Source: Endothia cerciana
Lineage: Eukaryota > Ascomycota > Sordariomycetes > Diaporthales > Cryphonectriaceae
Length of the DNA: 64,000 bases
NCBI GenBank assembly: GCA_026119935.1
Contig: JALRMH010000086.1
Span: 1 to 64,000 of the forward strand
Reading direction: 5' to 3'
The position numbers were made by a program, and so were the translations under genes. Positions 10,729 to 22,795 of this stretch are shown here, piece after piece. The notes below the pieces were generated by a model, which saw nothing but the letters and a program-made list of their open reading frames with translations, was not told the DNA's origin and searched no databases. Each line of letters opens with the position of its first letter. Within the stretch, counting starts at the first letter, position 1.

Positions 10729-11157
10729 ATTCCTAATAAATATAATTCTCTCCTATAAATATACATCTACTTCTGCCTACAAAGTTATCTGTATTTCGAG
10801 GCAATTAACAAAAAGCATTGTTGGAGCCCGGCTGTGCTGAGGACATTTAATTGAGGTGCGATGACAAGACAAATTGGGAATTCAAGCTGCAGCCTGTAGT
10901 CTACAGCTTAGCCCAAACAAGGAACCTAGGATTCTCTTCACATGTGGAGACTTACTTGGACAGTTACCAAGAAAATTGTCGATATGTACCCAAGAACTTT
11001 AAGCTTCCTCCTCCCTACAATATCGAGAGCATACCTGGCAACAAGACTGCAGAGATTCTTGAATTTGTAATCTGGGACAAAGACTGGATGGTTGTCCTCG
11101 CAACGAGTGTGACAGGCTGCGAGAGGTCGTCTTGAGGACCCCATGGATCAGGGAATA
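10729..11157. other. Region with a short unassigned frame
   Basis: The frame at 10851-11135 encodes 94 residues (for example NKTAEILEFVIWDKDWMVV) with ordinary composition. I recognise no family, and the next block downstream is a dispersed repeat, so this may be a gene fragment cut by that repeat. Confidence 0.25.
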
Positions 11158-11580
11158 GTGCAGCTCCACCCTAAGCAGGATTGATCACAGGGTCGCAAAA
11201 TTACGACGCCATTTTTGGGTTGCGAGATGAGTACCCTGATGAGGATGGTGTGAGCAAGGTTTTTTGGAAGGGGCTAAGGGAAAAGACTCATTCATTCTAT
11301 ACAGAAAAGGAGGGTACAAAGCTCAAAGAGTTTCTCAGAAATAGAAAATCCCGAGATTTATATTATATAACATATGCTCGCAAATCTCTCAAGATTCTAC
11401 TGTTTTTCAAAGGACAGGCTAACACTTGAATCTAGAGTCGTTGATCATCCAGCAGCATGTATAGTAGAGTGGACATGTGGAGAATGGCCTTAACACCCCT
11501 TGAAATCACAAGCATATCCTTGGAACAGTGTTGGCAGATAGTGTAAGCGCTTGTGACGTTCGGATGCTTACTCTTTTCTG
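11158..11580 (+). repeat. Dispersed repeat, copy 1
   Basis: This block recurs inverted at about 33440-33950, including the strings AAGCAGGATTGATCAC, GAGTACCCTGATGAGGATGG and GTAAGCGCTTGTGACGTTCG. Its first 70 bp recur a third time at 12601-12700. An 82-residue frame (11181-11429) spans the copy and is broken in the inverted one. Nothing identifies the element class. Confidence 0.8.
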
Positions 11581-11911
11581 CCCTCTCCCCCCCAACCTTC
11601 CGACGAACCGAATGCTGAGACCCTCATATATCCTCCTCCTGCGCCCCACCGCTTTTTTAGACAGGGATTGGAGGAGAAAGTGGGCTTGAATGCAGCTGCT
11701 GCATTAGTCTCCAGGCATCAATCCTTGTGGCGAGCAGCTCTCCGAAACTAATACAGCTTGTGACCTTCCGTCCCGCGTTAGTTGATGTCGCATAGATCTG
11801 ATATTCACTTGCATTATATAGAACTCAAAACATTTGCCTTCTTTAGAGTCATGAGAATCTTGTTCTTCGTTCAATTAACTTAACAGCTACTCAATATTTT
11901 TACCTTTCAAC
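11581..11911. other. Upstream region of the C2H2 gene
   Basis: About 330 bp separate the repeat from the start of the C2H2 gene. The sequence has a pyrimidine-rich stretch near 11580 and an AT-rich stretch just before the ATG. No other feature is seen. Confidence 0.4.
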
Positions 11912-12601
11912 ATGTTTGGGATATTGCATTTTGATGCGGAGCAGGTTCGTCGAATTCATCAAATATATTATATTAACTGTAATTGACTATCTATACAGGA
12001 AGATTTATCACATATCAGGCCCCAGTCTCGGACTTCATATGAGCAATGCAGTTATTCGTTCAAGGACTCTGCGGAACTGCGAACGCATATGGACATCGCG
12101 CATACAAAGCTATTCATATGTTTGTTCTCTTTCGCTCATTGTATAGCTGAGCCTTTTGGGACTTTAATGGACTGGAAGCGCCATATGTCTTCTCAGCATC
12201 TTTGCCTTGGATATCAAATCAAGCAAAGCTCTCCCCCTCAGGACCTAAAATGCCCCCAGAAAAGCTGCTCGAAATACTTCACAGGTCATACTGCTTGGGA
12301 TGGTTGGACTGAACATATAGGTCGCCATATAGTAGATGGTGATAAAGTCAAGATTGGTCCAGGTAATTTGCTAGCTGAGTGGGCTCTGAGTCAAAACATC
12401 ATCGAGCGGGTGGGGAACGAGCTGAGGCTTACCCTTGCTGAACAGCCCTCCGCATATAAGATAAAACTGCAGGAGGCAGATGTTCGCTACAGGCTTCTCT
12501 TCATCTATGCCAATGAAAATACACAGCGCACATCTGAAATGGTAATAAGGCATAGCGAGGCTATTCTTACCCTTGGCGGAATATCCGGCTCATTCCCATG
12601 A
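11912..12601 (+). CDS. C2H2 zinc-finger-like protein
   Basis: A 33-bp first exon (11912-11944) joins exon 2 (11999-12601) across a 54-bp intron ending CTATACAG, giving 211 residues. Three finger-like units are visible: CSYSFKDSAELRTHMDIAH (incomplete cysteine pair), CLFSFAHC with later RHMSSQH, and the best one, CPQKSCSKYFTGHTAWDGW with EHIGRH (C-x4-C and H-x3-H). The spacing suits fungal C2H2 proteins that bear fingers in a helical context. A nucleic-acid-binding role is inferred. The stop is directly followed by a repeat copy (12601 on), so the natural C terminus may have been displaced. A decayed duplicate of the C-terminal part lies at 12940-13080. Without that first exon the frame begins at an internal ATG and loses the first finger. 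Confidence 0.6.
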
Positions 12602-12700
12602 CTCATAGCTCCACCCTAAGCAGGATTGATCACGGGGTCGCAAAATACGACGTCATTTTGGGCTTGTGAGCATTATTCTGGTAGGGCTTGCACGGATTCG
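12601..12700 (+). repeat. Dispersed repeat, short copy
   Basis: The sequence CTCCACCCTAAGCAGGATTG and what follows match 11158-11230 and, inverted, 33843-33945. It begins immediately at the stop codon of the C2H2 gene. Confidence 0.75.
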
Positions 12701-12939
12701 GTACCCCAGACGATTACACAGCGAGTTATGATGTAGTAGAACTCAGCCAGCCTTGTTCAATTGCGGGCTAGGTCGAGGGTGAGTCGCTTGTGACCTATCA
12801 ACCTAACTTCGAAACTTTAGGGGGTATGCAAGTGGTTGGCAACACATTGATCGCCAGAAGTTTCGAGACTCACCACTAGGATGGTACTTGATAGGGTGAC
12901 TGATTATATCTTTTTCAAGACGTCCCTTCAATATCGTTA

Positions 12940-13080
12940 CTGGCTGGAAGCGCTATAAAGCTAAGATTGGCAGAAGATCCGCTAGCTTAGTGGGTTTCTT
13001 AGCATTACCAAGCATGATAGGAACAGCGTATAGCAAGGGCAAGGACACAACCAGCTTATAGCTTTATAAGAAGTTTCTCG
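12940..13080 (+). pseudogene. Decayed partial duplicate of the C2H2 gene
   Basis: The nucleotide sequence GCTGGAAGCGC followed by AAAGCTAAGATTGG and then GCTAGCTTAGTGGG parallels the C2H2 gene at 12170-12420 with a large deletion and many transitions. No open frame is left. Confidence 0.4.
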
Positions 13081-13089
13081 CTAGTCTAA

Positions 13090-13960
13090 TAATCTTATAT
13101 ATAATTTAGAAGTTCTTGCTCCCTCCTTCCCTCAAGAAGAAAATGTCTATTACTAAGATATATCACCTAGCCTTTATAGCTAAGGTTAAGCTCTCATACG
13201 AAATAGCTATATTTAACTACAATTTGCGCCTGATCGTCAGCTATGCTAACTTTCTTAACACTCTGCTTAATTAAAAGAGTAGCAGTAGTGTAATTAATAT
13301 TAATAGTAAGGGTTTCGCTTGTCGAGGAGTTCGACTATATTGCAGATATAAGTCTAGCTTGACTAGATACAGATAGTACACTTCTCTATAATTACTTGTG
13401 ATATTATATAAAGGGAGTGCTGAGGTATTAGCAATTTAGATAATAAAGTCTGCAGATTAAGCAATACTTAAAGAGCTAGCTATAAAGCAATATAAAGGAT
13501 AAATAGCCTATATATAAAATAGTGCGTATATAAAGCTTATAGATTAAATCTCTGCTTTTTATTATTTAATATAAAATCTATAGTTAATAGTAGCTAGATA
13601 AAGATAATATTATAATATTATTTAAATTACTTATTTAATTCTAAGCTTAAAATAATAAGCTAGTTAAAACTAATATTCTTTAATATTAAGCTAAGAAGAG
13701 TAATATTAATATTATCTAAAAAGTAGAGGGATTTAATAATCCTATTTAATAAGTGTAAAATAGTTATCTCTGCTATCTAGTATATAAAATTTTCAAAATC
13801 GCTAATATTAGTGCTCTAAGGAAGCTATATCTTATTACTAAATAGCTCGAGACTAGTCTTTATTATATTAAACTCAGCTATAGAGTTACTATAATCAATG
13901 TGTTAATAGAGAATGAAATAAAGCATATTAAATCATAATTATATATAATCTGAGTAAAAC
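13090..13960. other. AT-rich RIP-like block
   Basis: Very AT-rich DNA dominated by TAG, TAA, CTT and TATA words, with no open frame. I read it as an eroded mobile element. No domain can be recovered. Confidence 0.6.
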
Positions 13961-14699
13961 AAGGCGAAAGGGAGGGAAAAGGGTTCGTGAGAGGGAAAAG
14001 GAACACTTTTAATCAGGATAGAGGAGTAAGAGAGACGAATTGATAATAGTGCTTAAGGGATCGGCTTACCAGTCCTTAATGAAACAACACTAAAATAATC
14101 AGATATAGTCTTTATCGAATTGTAAAATATCACTAGAGTTTGATTAGCTTGAAGAACATGCTTATATTAGCTTGATGTAAGACAGCAAGGGGACAGGGGA
14201 GAGCACTAATCTGTTGATTTTTTTTGTCTGCCGGCGAGGCTTGAGGTGGAATGACTGAACCAGGCTGTTACAGCAACTTCTCCACGAGACATGCTGGCCT
14301 CTTGAGACTGCTTTGGATTCAGGGGGCAGTCTGTGCCGATGCAGCACATAATCTCCCCGTACAAACATAGTGATCCGGACCTATCCTGTTAGATTGAGAA
14401 GTATGAGAATGATAGCATGTACTTACAATTCGAAGGGGATGTTATGAACCGTGCTTGATACCACAACCAAAGTAATATTCATAGAACGCAGCGGAAACCG
14501 GAAGCTGAAGGTATTGCTATTGTTTTCTGCTCGAATCTCGCGAAGCAAGGCCAATCTACCAAATAGCCTAGTCTAACATGACTAAACAGGGAGTTGGGTC
14601 TCTTATTTATGCATAGTAATTATCTGTTTGCAAATAATTTTATCTCGGTCTAGGCCATTGATGCCAGGTATTTAGTAATGAGATTGATAAATTGAGAAT
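13961..14699. other. No clear gene
   Basis: Composition returns to about 40 percent GC. Only short frames are present, the longest being 68 codons on the minus strand (14162-14368), with no recognisable domain. Confidence 0.3.
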
Positions 14700-15760
14700 T
14701 CTTTATAGGGATGTGATTTTTACAAACACAGGCTGTGGCAATGTCAGATGCTCCTCAGTCCTAATTGCGCCCCAGCCACTCGATGACGAGATATATGCAA
14801 ATTCCCTGCTATGAGAAATACAATCGCTGGATTTCAGACGATGTATCCATGATGACGCTGCTGTCAGAATTTGACGCAGATAAATCACTCCTTCAAGAGC
14901 ATTACCCGTATAAGCAGAAATCTGGGAATGTTAATAATCGAGCGAGCCTTATAGGGAGCTAGATATACCCAAATTGACTCTGTTCTTGAGAGTTTGATGA
15001 AACCTATGATACCAATAAAGAATCCAAAAACCTGCATCGTCTATAGGAACCACATATTGCGGCTGGCTGTGATGCTTGTCCTCGATGGTCTGAACAATCT
15101 TTCCCGGTGGTAATATATGTATGGCAGTGGCGATGGTAACACTACCGAGGCAAGCAGTATCTCGATACTCAGGGTGAAACGGTGAATGAGTATTGGAGTA
15201 CATAGTAAGAAGGTCCTGAGTCCAGCTGGCAAGCTACTGACTTGACTCAAAGGAAGACATACCATGCAACCCGCCAGTGGGAACTAAGGCAGCCAGTACT
15301 CCCAGAGATAGGCTGCTATGTCCAAAAGCCAGCGCATACACATTCTGTATAGGCAAGGCCATTGTGCGGAGTAGTCGTGAAAAGACCTCGTGTTACAGAT
15401 CCAGTACGAATGTGAAATTTCCAAAGAGGTGTAGAATACGCGCTGCCTTCTGTTAGACATACACTTATGGTTGAGAACAGCAACTAACCTCGGAAACAAT
15501 ACTACAGAAAGTAGTAGCTAAAAAGGTCTACACAACAGCATCTTTGCAAGCCTTTTCCGTCCAAGCCAGAATCAAAGGCAATAAAACAAGTATTCCGAAG
15601 ATCGGGCGACAAATGCAAAAAGAATAGAATAAAAGTCGATGCTGTTGAACGATATCGTGACAACCGATCGTTGAAGATGATCTGATATAACGCTGCATAG
15701 TCATGAGACTAAGCGCTGCCACAGTCGCAGTCAAAGTAAATATAATAATCTCAGGCAAGT
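14700..15760 (-). pseudogene. Possible decayed multi-exon membrane protein gene
   Basis: On the minus strand a hydrophobic frame at 15758-15528 carries two membrane-like segments (EIIIFTLTATVAALSL and PIFGILVLLPLILAW). Further short frames to 14949 include the hydrophobic stretch IQNVYALAFGHSSLSLGV and a GTATGT...CTCAG intron-like interval. The frames could be exons of one gene with several stops, or chance. I cannot assign a family. Confidence 0.25.
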
Positions 15761-16209
15761 CTCGAGATGATTGAAGATGTTGACACGCTATGATTGCTTC
15801 GTATCTGCTATAATTTTTTCAATTAAACTACTACCGACTTCAGCACTTCCAAGACTCTATTTATATTCTATTCTTATACTAAATTGACTCCTACAGTAAT
15901 ATTTTGCTAGTCATCCGCCTCGCATAGGGTTTAGATGATGTATGCGAAGGTGATCCGGGATCTTGGTATTTGGGTCTGAACTGAGTAATTTACAAGAATA
16001 CTGTTCCTTTACTCTTGAGTAATCCTCGTAAGTTGTATTTTAAAGGGATCTAAAAAAAAAAAATTGCTTGAAATGAGTAGATAGAGGGGAGTGTCATTGA
16101 AGTTCTACTGCTTACTTACCTTCGTGAGTTATACAGCGCCAACCGTTACCCTTCCTAGACTCTTAGATCCAACCAATCTGCTAGTAATCTGTCTTGTTGA
16201 TCCTGACAA
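15761..16209. other. No gene seen
   Basis: The stretch is moderately AT-rich with an A-run near 16053. No frame, repeat or RNA feature was recognised. Confidence 0.3.
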
Positions 16210-16680
16210 GAACATGCGGTAATTTATCTGTGCATGGCGCGGGCTCCGACTGCTCCGTCGTAGCGAGCTTATCATATTATCACTGCTGCAGATCTGTCCG
16301 GGCTCTTCGCCTCTAGAAAGAAGTTAGGCGCTATTAATCAATCTGTCGAAGTAGAAGGGATAATATAGTGTTAGACCTTGCTGCGAATAGTTGGGTTGAG
16401 TTGTTCAGAGAGGGCTTCTAGAGTGATATCTGGCTTAGCTGCTCCTATAGTTCTGTTAGTGAGCGATGCTAGATTCCTAAAAGCTATATTTGCAGTGTAG
16501 GGATAATTATCTTCCTGAGGGCTAGCGATAGTAGGAAGGACGTATTTGCACACATTGTCTTTATTCTTTGCCTAGGTATTAGTTTTGCAGAAGATCTTGA
16601 ATGTATTATCAGAGATCTAGGAGGGCGATAAAGATAGTCGTAGTTTTGCAAATATAGTATAGACAGTGTCTAAGTCTATC
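16210..16680 (-). pseudogene. Fragment of a widespread fungal nuclease-fold-like family, RIP-damaged
   Basis: Reading the minus strand, 16553-16371 gives an intact piece (MCKYVLPTIASPQEDNYPYT, then AAKPDITLEALSEQLNP) and 16320-16215 gives APNFFLEAKSPDRSAAV, two stops, then ARYDGAVGARAMH. The order and motifs match a large family of fungal hypothetical proteins I recall, in which a PNFFLEAKG block precedes a QACYDGA block. The Asp and the F-L-E-A-K stretch suggest a PD-(D/E)XK nuclease-like fold; that fold is an inference. Stops and AT-rich flanks show the gene is dead here. Confidence 0.55.
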
Positions 16681-19220
16681 TCTTGCAAGACCGGTCAGCG
16701 CTACTATTTACATCTAGTCGTAGCGCTAATTACAAGTGGACGGAATGCATTTTTTAAATGCTCGAGAAAAGGTAAGATACAGAAGTATTTGTATAGAAAG
16801 TTAGCTCAGGTCAAAAAGTATTAAGTGCATAAGTAATCTATAAATATATGCAGAGAAAGTCTCTTCGGAAATACAGCTAATAATCGATTATTGCAGCAGT
16901 AGAGTTTGTAAAATATATTCAGCAGCAATATTATTAATATTAATAGAGAAGGAGATCTTATAATACTAGTACAGTTACTTTAGAAGTAGCTGAGCAGATC
17001 TGAATCGATAATACTTTTATTTCTGCTGCTACTAGCCTTTCTAATATTACCTCTCTATATATATATATATTATAACATCTAGAGGTAGTGATTACTTGCA
17101 CTTTTATCAGGACTTATAAGTTTCTATATTCAAAGATTTATATTTCGACATCGCTCTTATTAGTATAAACTTAATCAGTACTTTAGGATCTTCAGATTAC
17201 TGTAGTGCTTATTACAACTGAATACTATTACAAAATTCATATTCTACAATATATAATTGCAAATCTCTATTGCTTTTACTGTTTTCAAAGTGCTTATATT
17301 GGAAATCTATTAAAAATTGATTATATATTGCATTCAATATAATATACAATCTAAATTCAAGCATCAGTTGATACAGTTTTCTAACTCCTGCGCCTGTATT
17401 TTTAGTTCTGTAGTCTCTGCATACCGCGCACAGATCACTAACGTAGATTCAGTTAGTAGCACTAAAATGCAGCAAGGAGGCTTTTACTATCCTAACAGAA
17501 AAAGTTAGTCTTATAATATATACAATAGATTATAAACTAAATTATACAGGACACGCATTTCTGCAATCAAGTAGGTTCAGGCTAAAGTGATCTAACTAAT
17601 TAGAATAGATATACTATATATAATATTATTTAGAATCCTCGCACTAGTGTACTTATAATTAACACTACTATGTTTTTAATACCTCCTTTAGATATTAGCG
17701 CCTTATACTAATGATTTTTATAGCAACACAATATACTTTAGAATAAAAATCTAGCTATGTAGTAATAAATAATAATAAACTAATAGATCTCAAAATCATC
17801 TTTTATAACCCTGAAAACTCTAGTTGTAATAATAGCTATTCTAAAAGAGATTGCAATTATACAACCTCTCCCTCTATTAACTAATAGTATAGGCTCGCAT
17901 TGCAGATTACACCTCCCTCTACTATAGTGCAGGTCTCCTCTTAAGCTCTTCTCAAGGTCCTCTCTAATCTTTGTAAGAACGCTCTTAAGGCAGCGCTTTC
18001 CTTCAGCACAGCTGCTATATAAGCTAACCCTGCAATACACACTATAATTGAACTTCTCCTAGTCATACTCTGCAACCTGCTGCACAAATATAATAAATAT
18101 ATACTGAAAGAGCTAGATATTATAATTAAAGCAATTACAAGAAGTAATAGGCCTATATATCTAAATAAGATTAAGCAAAGAGCAAGACTAGCAAATGAAT
18201 TTATTATTAAATAGACGAATAAGTAGTTTAAACTAATAAAAGAAGCTATAAATATTATTCTTTATAGTATATTTATAATAGTAATATATAGCTTAGCGTA
18301 AATAAAGAATTAAATCTACAGACTTATAGCATCTTTATTTATAATATAGTAAATATATATAAGCGAGTATGCAAAAGATATAAAGAATCTTATTTTTAGT
18401 TAAGCTTTTATTAAGCAACTATACTCTTTAAAAATACTGCTTTTACTACCTGCAATCTTAAGCTATTTAACTAATAGAATTATTCTATAAATATATATAT
18501 TATATACTCTATCTTACTAATAAGCTAGATATTAATAATTTAGACTAGCAGAGATATATAACTATTTGCTATATAATTATATATTAGTCGAATATATATT
18601 ATATATATACTATTAATATTATATATCTTCTTTTCTAATAGCTTTTTAGATAGCTCTTAATTAAAGTCTTGTCTAGCTTATAAGCAAAATCCTTTAATAT
18701 TAGCTTAAGAAAATATAGGAAAAGCTCGAGAACCTCTACTCTCTATAATAGAGAGACAAGCGATATTCTATCCTTTTTATTAATCCTGCTATACTAAGAA
18801 GCCTTTATAAACAGCTTCTTGCAAGCTTTAATATAATATTCAGAATAAACTATTTTTCGATCTATATTATAAGATTTTATAAAAGCTAGTATAACTTAAT
18901 AAGTAAAGGAAATTATATCTTGCTTATCTTATTATTGCATATCTAATAGCTTACTAAGGCATTTTATTAAATACTAATAAACAGGTTTAGCAATATAGAA
19001 TAAGTAGTTTAGAAAGAATATATATTCACTCTTCTATCTTGCAAACTATATATTACTAGCACCTTAGATTCCGATCTAAGTCTGTTCTATATTATATATT
19101 CTATAAGCTTAATAAAGAAGGATGAATAAAGTGCAACCTTTACTCTAAAGGCAAAGCAAACCTGCTATAAGTAATGCACTATGCGCATTCTCTTGTAGAT
19201 TTGTAGTGACTTCTTGGAAG
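16681..19220. other. Large AT-rich RIP-like block
   Basis: About 2.5 kb of TA-rich DNA with no usable frame. At 16735-16880 it contains a decayed copy of the repeat seen at 36041 and, inverted, at 23608-23770 (landmark GTGGACGGAATGCA). A small frame at 17317-17508 and one at 17780-18040 show no domain. Confidence 0.6.
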
Positions 19221-19224
19221 ATTC

Positions 19225-19500
19225 CTTAATTAACTAGTGAAATGCAATAAGCACTGCAGTAATCCGAAGATCTTAAAGTACCGATTGAGTTTATGCTAAC
19301 AAGAGCGATGTTAAAGTGTGAGTCTTTGAATACAGAAACATACAAGTCCTGAGAAGTGTGCAAGTGTTAACTGCCTTTAAGGCTATTCAATTAAATATCA
19401 AATAAATACTTAAATTAACAACTAAAGAGCTATATACAGTGATCTAACTAATAGTAATGATTGTGTCCTTATATATCCAAGAGCTGGGCCAACTATATAT
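19225..19500 (-). repeat. LTR fragment
   Basis: Landmarks shared with the complete LTR at 57373-57813 occur in the same order: AATAAGCACTGCAG, TTTATGCTAACAAGAGCGATG, AGTCTTTGAATAC, and the TTAAGGCTATTCA region. Many C-to-T differences suggest RIP. The 5' end of the LTR is missing. Confidence 0.75.
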
Positions 19501-19684
19501 AAGTGCTGTTTTAAAAAGTCCTTGTATAACATGCGGCAATATGTCTGGTTCTCAGGTATAGAGATTTGATAATATACCTATTCAAATGATCTTATAAATG
19601 ACTCTTAAACCTGAACAATATCTCTCACTCGTCGGTTCTGCTGTATGTGTAGTTCGTTCGCCTTTGGGGCTATCACAATGAAAT

Positions 19685-19912
19685 GTTACTTTGATGCTAG
19701 ATCTCAGAGTGATACTTAGATTGACAACTGAAGAACTATCTGAAGGAAATCTATCTAACAGTAAGAAATGTAAACCTTCATATACTTGGTTCTTCAGCAG
19801 TGTAGGTATGCTGGATATGTTGTTGATCCAACATATCCGTTGTCGTCGTGGTTGGTTCCCGCTGGCCTGTTCCTGTGACCTGGTCCGACGTTGGTTCATA
19901 ACACCTGTAAAC
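19685..19912 (-). repeat. Second LTR fragment, divergent
   Basis: The block runs from ACTTAGATTGACAACTGAAG to GTTCATAACA, matching the middle and the outer end of the LTR family (outer end TGTTATGA on the minus strand). The intervening segment is rearranged compared with 57373-57813. Confidence 0.6.
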
Positions 19913-20004
19913 ATAAATCGTCAGCCAATTATTCCTGCATACGTATTCCCAGCGTTGAAACAAGAGCTAGCCTTACTATTTTGTTAGGCAGTAGTGAGGT
20001 ATAG

Positions 20005-20052
20005 GGATTTCGAATCTGGGTTTTCTATGACTCGATTATCACCGCTCGGCCA
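20005..20052 (-). other. tRNA-like Pol III promoter pair
   Basis: On the minus strand an excellent A box (TGGCCGAGCGG, 20052-20042) is followed 25 bp later by a B-box-like GATTCGAAATCC (20016-20005). The spacing is short for a tRNA, and the T-arm does not pair well, so this is more likely a tRNA-derived SINE head or tRNA pseudogene than a working tRNA gene. Confidence 0.3.
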
Positions 20053-20064
20053 AAAGTTGAGTGA

Positions 20065-20645
20065 GCCATTATCGAATGCATGATGTAATGCATAGATTAA
20101 CGCTGTAGGAGGGTATAGTCACTTTATAAGCTGTGATTACAGCGCATAGTGTGTGGTAATGAGTTATATTAGAACTCCGGGCTGAGCAGCCTTATGCTTT
20201 CTTGTGCAGTAATAGAGCTAATATGACTCACCCTATTTGATTGCGAGCTAGGTGTATACACCTAACCTCACTCTATACTAACTATAGACCCTGCAAGTAT
20301 ATTAAATTTCTATTTTTCCCTCAAGACTGCTAAGCGTATAAGATCAAGGCATTATGACTAATAAGATGCATATGTATTACGCATAACTGAGTCTTCTTGT
20401 TCCAATCCTCGTAAGTCTCTGTTGGAACAAGTGACACGAATTCGAGATGACACAATCGTCGAAGTCTGCAAGTAAGCTGGTAACCCACTTTGTCATCTCT
20501 GCCAGCCTTAATGCATTGCATATAGCAAGCAATTCAGATTGATAAACAGTGCTACAGCTACTGCTTGCTGCTTCAAGTCTGCTGATCGCCTGACTCTTTA
20601 TCTATCATTATAGCAGGTGCTTCATCTCCCTTGTCCCAGGGTGAG
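20065..20645 (+). repeat. Dispersed repeat R1, copy 1
   Basis: This block is repeated in direct orientation at 58625-59160. Shared landmarks include ACGCTGTAGGAGGGTATAGT, CTCCGGGCTGAGCAGCC and CTGCTGATCGCCTGACTC. Copy 1 has about 106 bp (20362-20465) that copy 2 lacks, and copy 2 has about 60 bp near 59015-59075 that copy 1 lacks. No coding capacity was seen. Confidence 0.9.
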
Positions 20646-21493
20646 AATTCGTACACCCAATATAAGAGATTGGAGAGGGAGGCCTTTTCCGATCTTTTCC
20701 GAAGACGTCCGGAGACCTATACAAATAAATGGACTGTGAACCTGCTTTTCGAATTGGCCGAGATTACAGTTCCTAAGCTACCAAAAAGAGCTCGCAAACG
20801 GCTAGCAGACAAATTCGAGAGTTGCATTAAGCTCCGCACGGAGTGGTCTTCAAAGTTTGCTCCTGATAGGGCTACAAAGGGGCACATGTTCTTCGAAGAA
20901 AAAGAGAGGGATTTAATTGTTCTCCTGCGTGGCACATCAAACCCAACGAAACCAAAGCCAAGTGTGAAGAAAGCCGAGCAAGGATTGCTGATCGAGGTAG
21001 TCGATTTTATTAGCTTCCTGGATTTCATCCGAGCTCAGATCGACAATATATTGCTGCTATGGTCTAGAGTCGAGACGGGATCTATAAGTATCGCAACGGG
21101 AGCAACACGTATGTATTCTGGCTGTCGAGGGGAGGGCAGAAATTGGGTAGATCGATCTGACTAATATATTTTCTAGTGGTCAATGCGGTCGCGTTGCATA
21201 TCCAGACCACGATAGCTGTCGAGGAACTATTGAACCCGGCATGGTTCTCCCCGTCCGGTGTCGATATGAATACACCCATTTGTCTCAGTCCGTCATGGCT
21301 CATAATGCCCGAAGACACTAGAATCCTTAAACTCCCTCAGTTGAGGAGAGTTGAAGAGAACAAAAGAAAAGGTCTATATATATACCAAAAGAGCAGGCAA
21401 AGTGGGGCTGCCTTAGCCAATAAGAGGTCCCTGCTCGCGACATTAATCCATTGTAGCATACCCTATAGACCGTTCAGGGCTAAAAAGTGCTGA
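20631..21493 (+). CDS. Orphan two-exon gene, 5' end uncertain
   Basis: The frame runs from 20631 to 21108, then across a 68-bp intron (GTATGT donor, CTGACTAAT branch region, TTTTCTAG acceptor) into 21177-21493, giving about 264 residues. The intron join preserves frame. The visible frame begins inside the end of repeat R1 without an ATG; the first in-frame ATG is near 20887, so an upstream exon is missing or the gene was truncated by R1. The product is basic and helical at the start (RLEREAFSDLFRRRPETYTN, LPKRARKRLADKF) and hydrophobic around LLIEVVDFISFLDFI. I recognise no family. Confidence 0.5.
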
Positions 21494-21599
21494 ATTGAAA
21501 TTGATCACGGCGGGATTTTTAGGAAAAGGCGCAGCAGAAATGCAATATTCCGGAGAAAAACGTTGTTAGGTTATGATCGTAATATGATACCGACGAAGG

Positions 21600-21720
21600 C
21601 GAGGCCGACAGGGGAGCATTCTAGCAAAATTGAGAGAGAAATTTACCGAATACAGCCAGCCTCTTTCAAATGGTGGGTAGCGGATAAGTCACTTGCAATG
21701 ACTGAACTACTTATGACAGG
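21600..21720 (+). repeat. Dispersed repeat fragment
   Basis: The first half (to about 21662) matches the reverse complement of 35687-35740 (TATTCGGTAAATTTCTCTC region). The second half (AATGGTGGGTAGCGGAT, TCACTTGCAATGACTGAACT) matches 32590-32645 directly. The junction of the two halves suggests the element was rearranged. Confidence 0.7.
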
Positions 21721-22795
21721 ATTATATCTGTAACCTGCATAGCTATCACCGGTGACCAAGCCATGTCTTAGGGCTTTCGCTATTTTGGTTTCGCTATAAG
21801 AATATCTCATGAAAACAAGCTGGGATGAAATGCAAAGAACATTAAGAAATAGGTTCAGGTGCTTCCTTATATAGTTTACAAGAGACAGGGGGAAGGCGGG
21901 GGTGGCTGTTAAGTGGATGCGTAAGTGGAGTACTGAAAATGAATACCCAGCGGTGTTGGAGGTGGATATCTAGAGCTACAGCTTCTGCTACTTACTATAC
22001 ATGGTAGAACTCATTATCCAATGTGCTCATCCTATGTCCACATCGACATCCTCTTCTTTGTCTCTTCCTTGATATTCCCTTTGATATGATTGAAGATCTC
22101 TTCTAAGATAAGCAAACACAACTAGCAGACATGCTAATAACCAATTGCCTTAATTCACTTTCCCGATTGGAGGGACTAGTTTGCCTTCCCAGCGTATATG
22201 ACTCACATTTTAACTACCAACAAGTTGCTGATATCCCGAGCATAAATTCGACTTCAAAATTGCGAGAAAATGTCGTCAATTACCCTCGTCAGAGCAATTA
22301 TAAAGGTAGCCTGCTTCGGTTAGTGGAGAACAACAAGACAGTGAAGTACTTACAGATAATAATCACAGCCGGAAGGCTGAGGATTAAGCCTACTGGCACT
22401 AGAACTGCCGCAGATATAATAGCAATGATGCAGAATATGATTTCCAAGAGATCAATAGCGATTTCAGCAAAGCAGTGGAGCAACGGGTTATAATCAAGTT
22501 GATATGGGTCAAGGTATTAAGAATATATAATTTGAGCAGATAGTAGGAATCCATAGGCTGCGTCCGATGTCAGATCTCGACATCTTGATACAAACTGATA
22601 TGTCGATGGCTCCGGTAAACGCGTACGCATATCGAAAGTCAAAGCCACCAAGAGTTGGGCGCAGAGAAATAATTAAATAGTGACTTTGTTGTGCGAATGA
22701 ATTGCAGCCTTTATAGACCTGCCTTATGAAATTACCCTGGTTTGATTCGTTAGTTATATCTCTATTTATGCTGAGGAGCGAATAGACTCTGTAAG
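21721..22795. other. No convincing gene
   Basis: A 120-codon plus frame (22131-22493) and a hydrophobic minus frame over the same stretch (22483-22298, with a membrane-like segment) are both possible but unsupported by introns, motifs or composition. No repeat copy was recognised. Confidence 0.3.
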
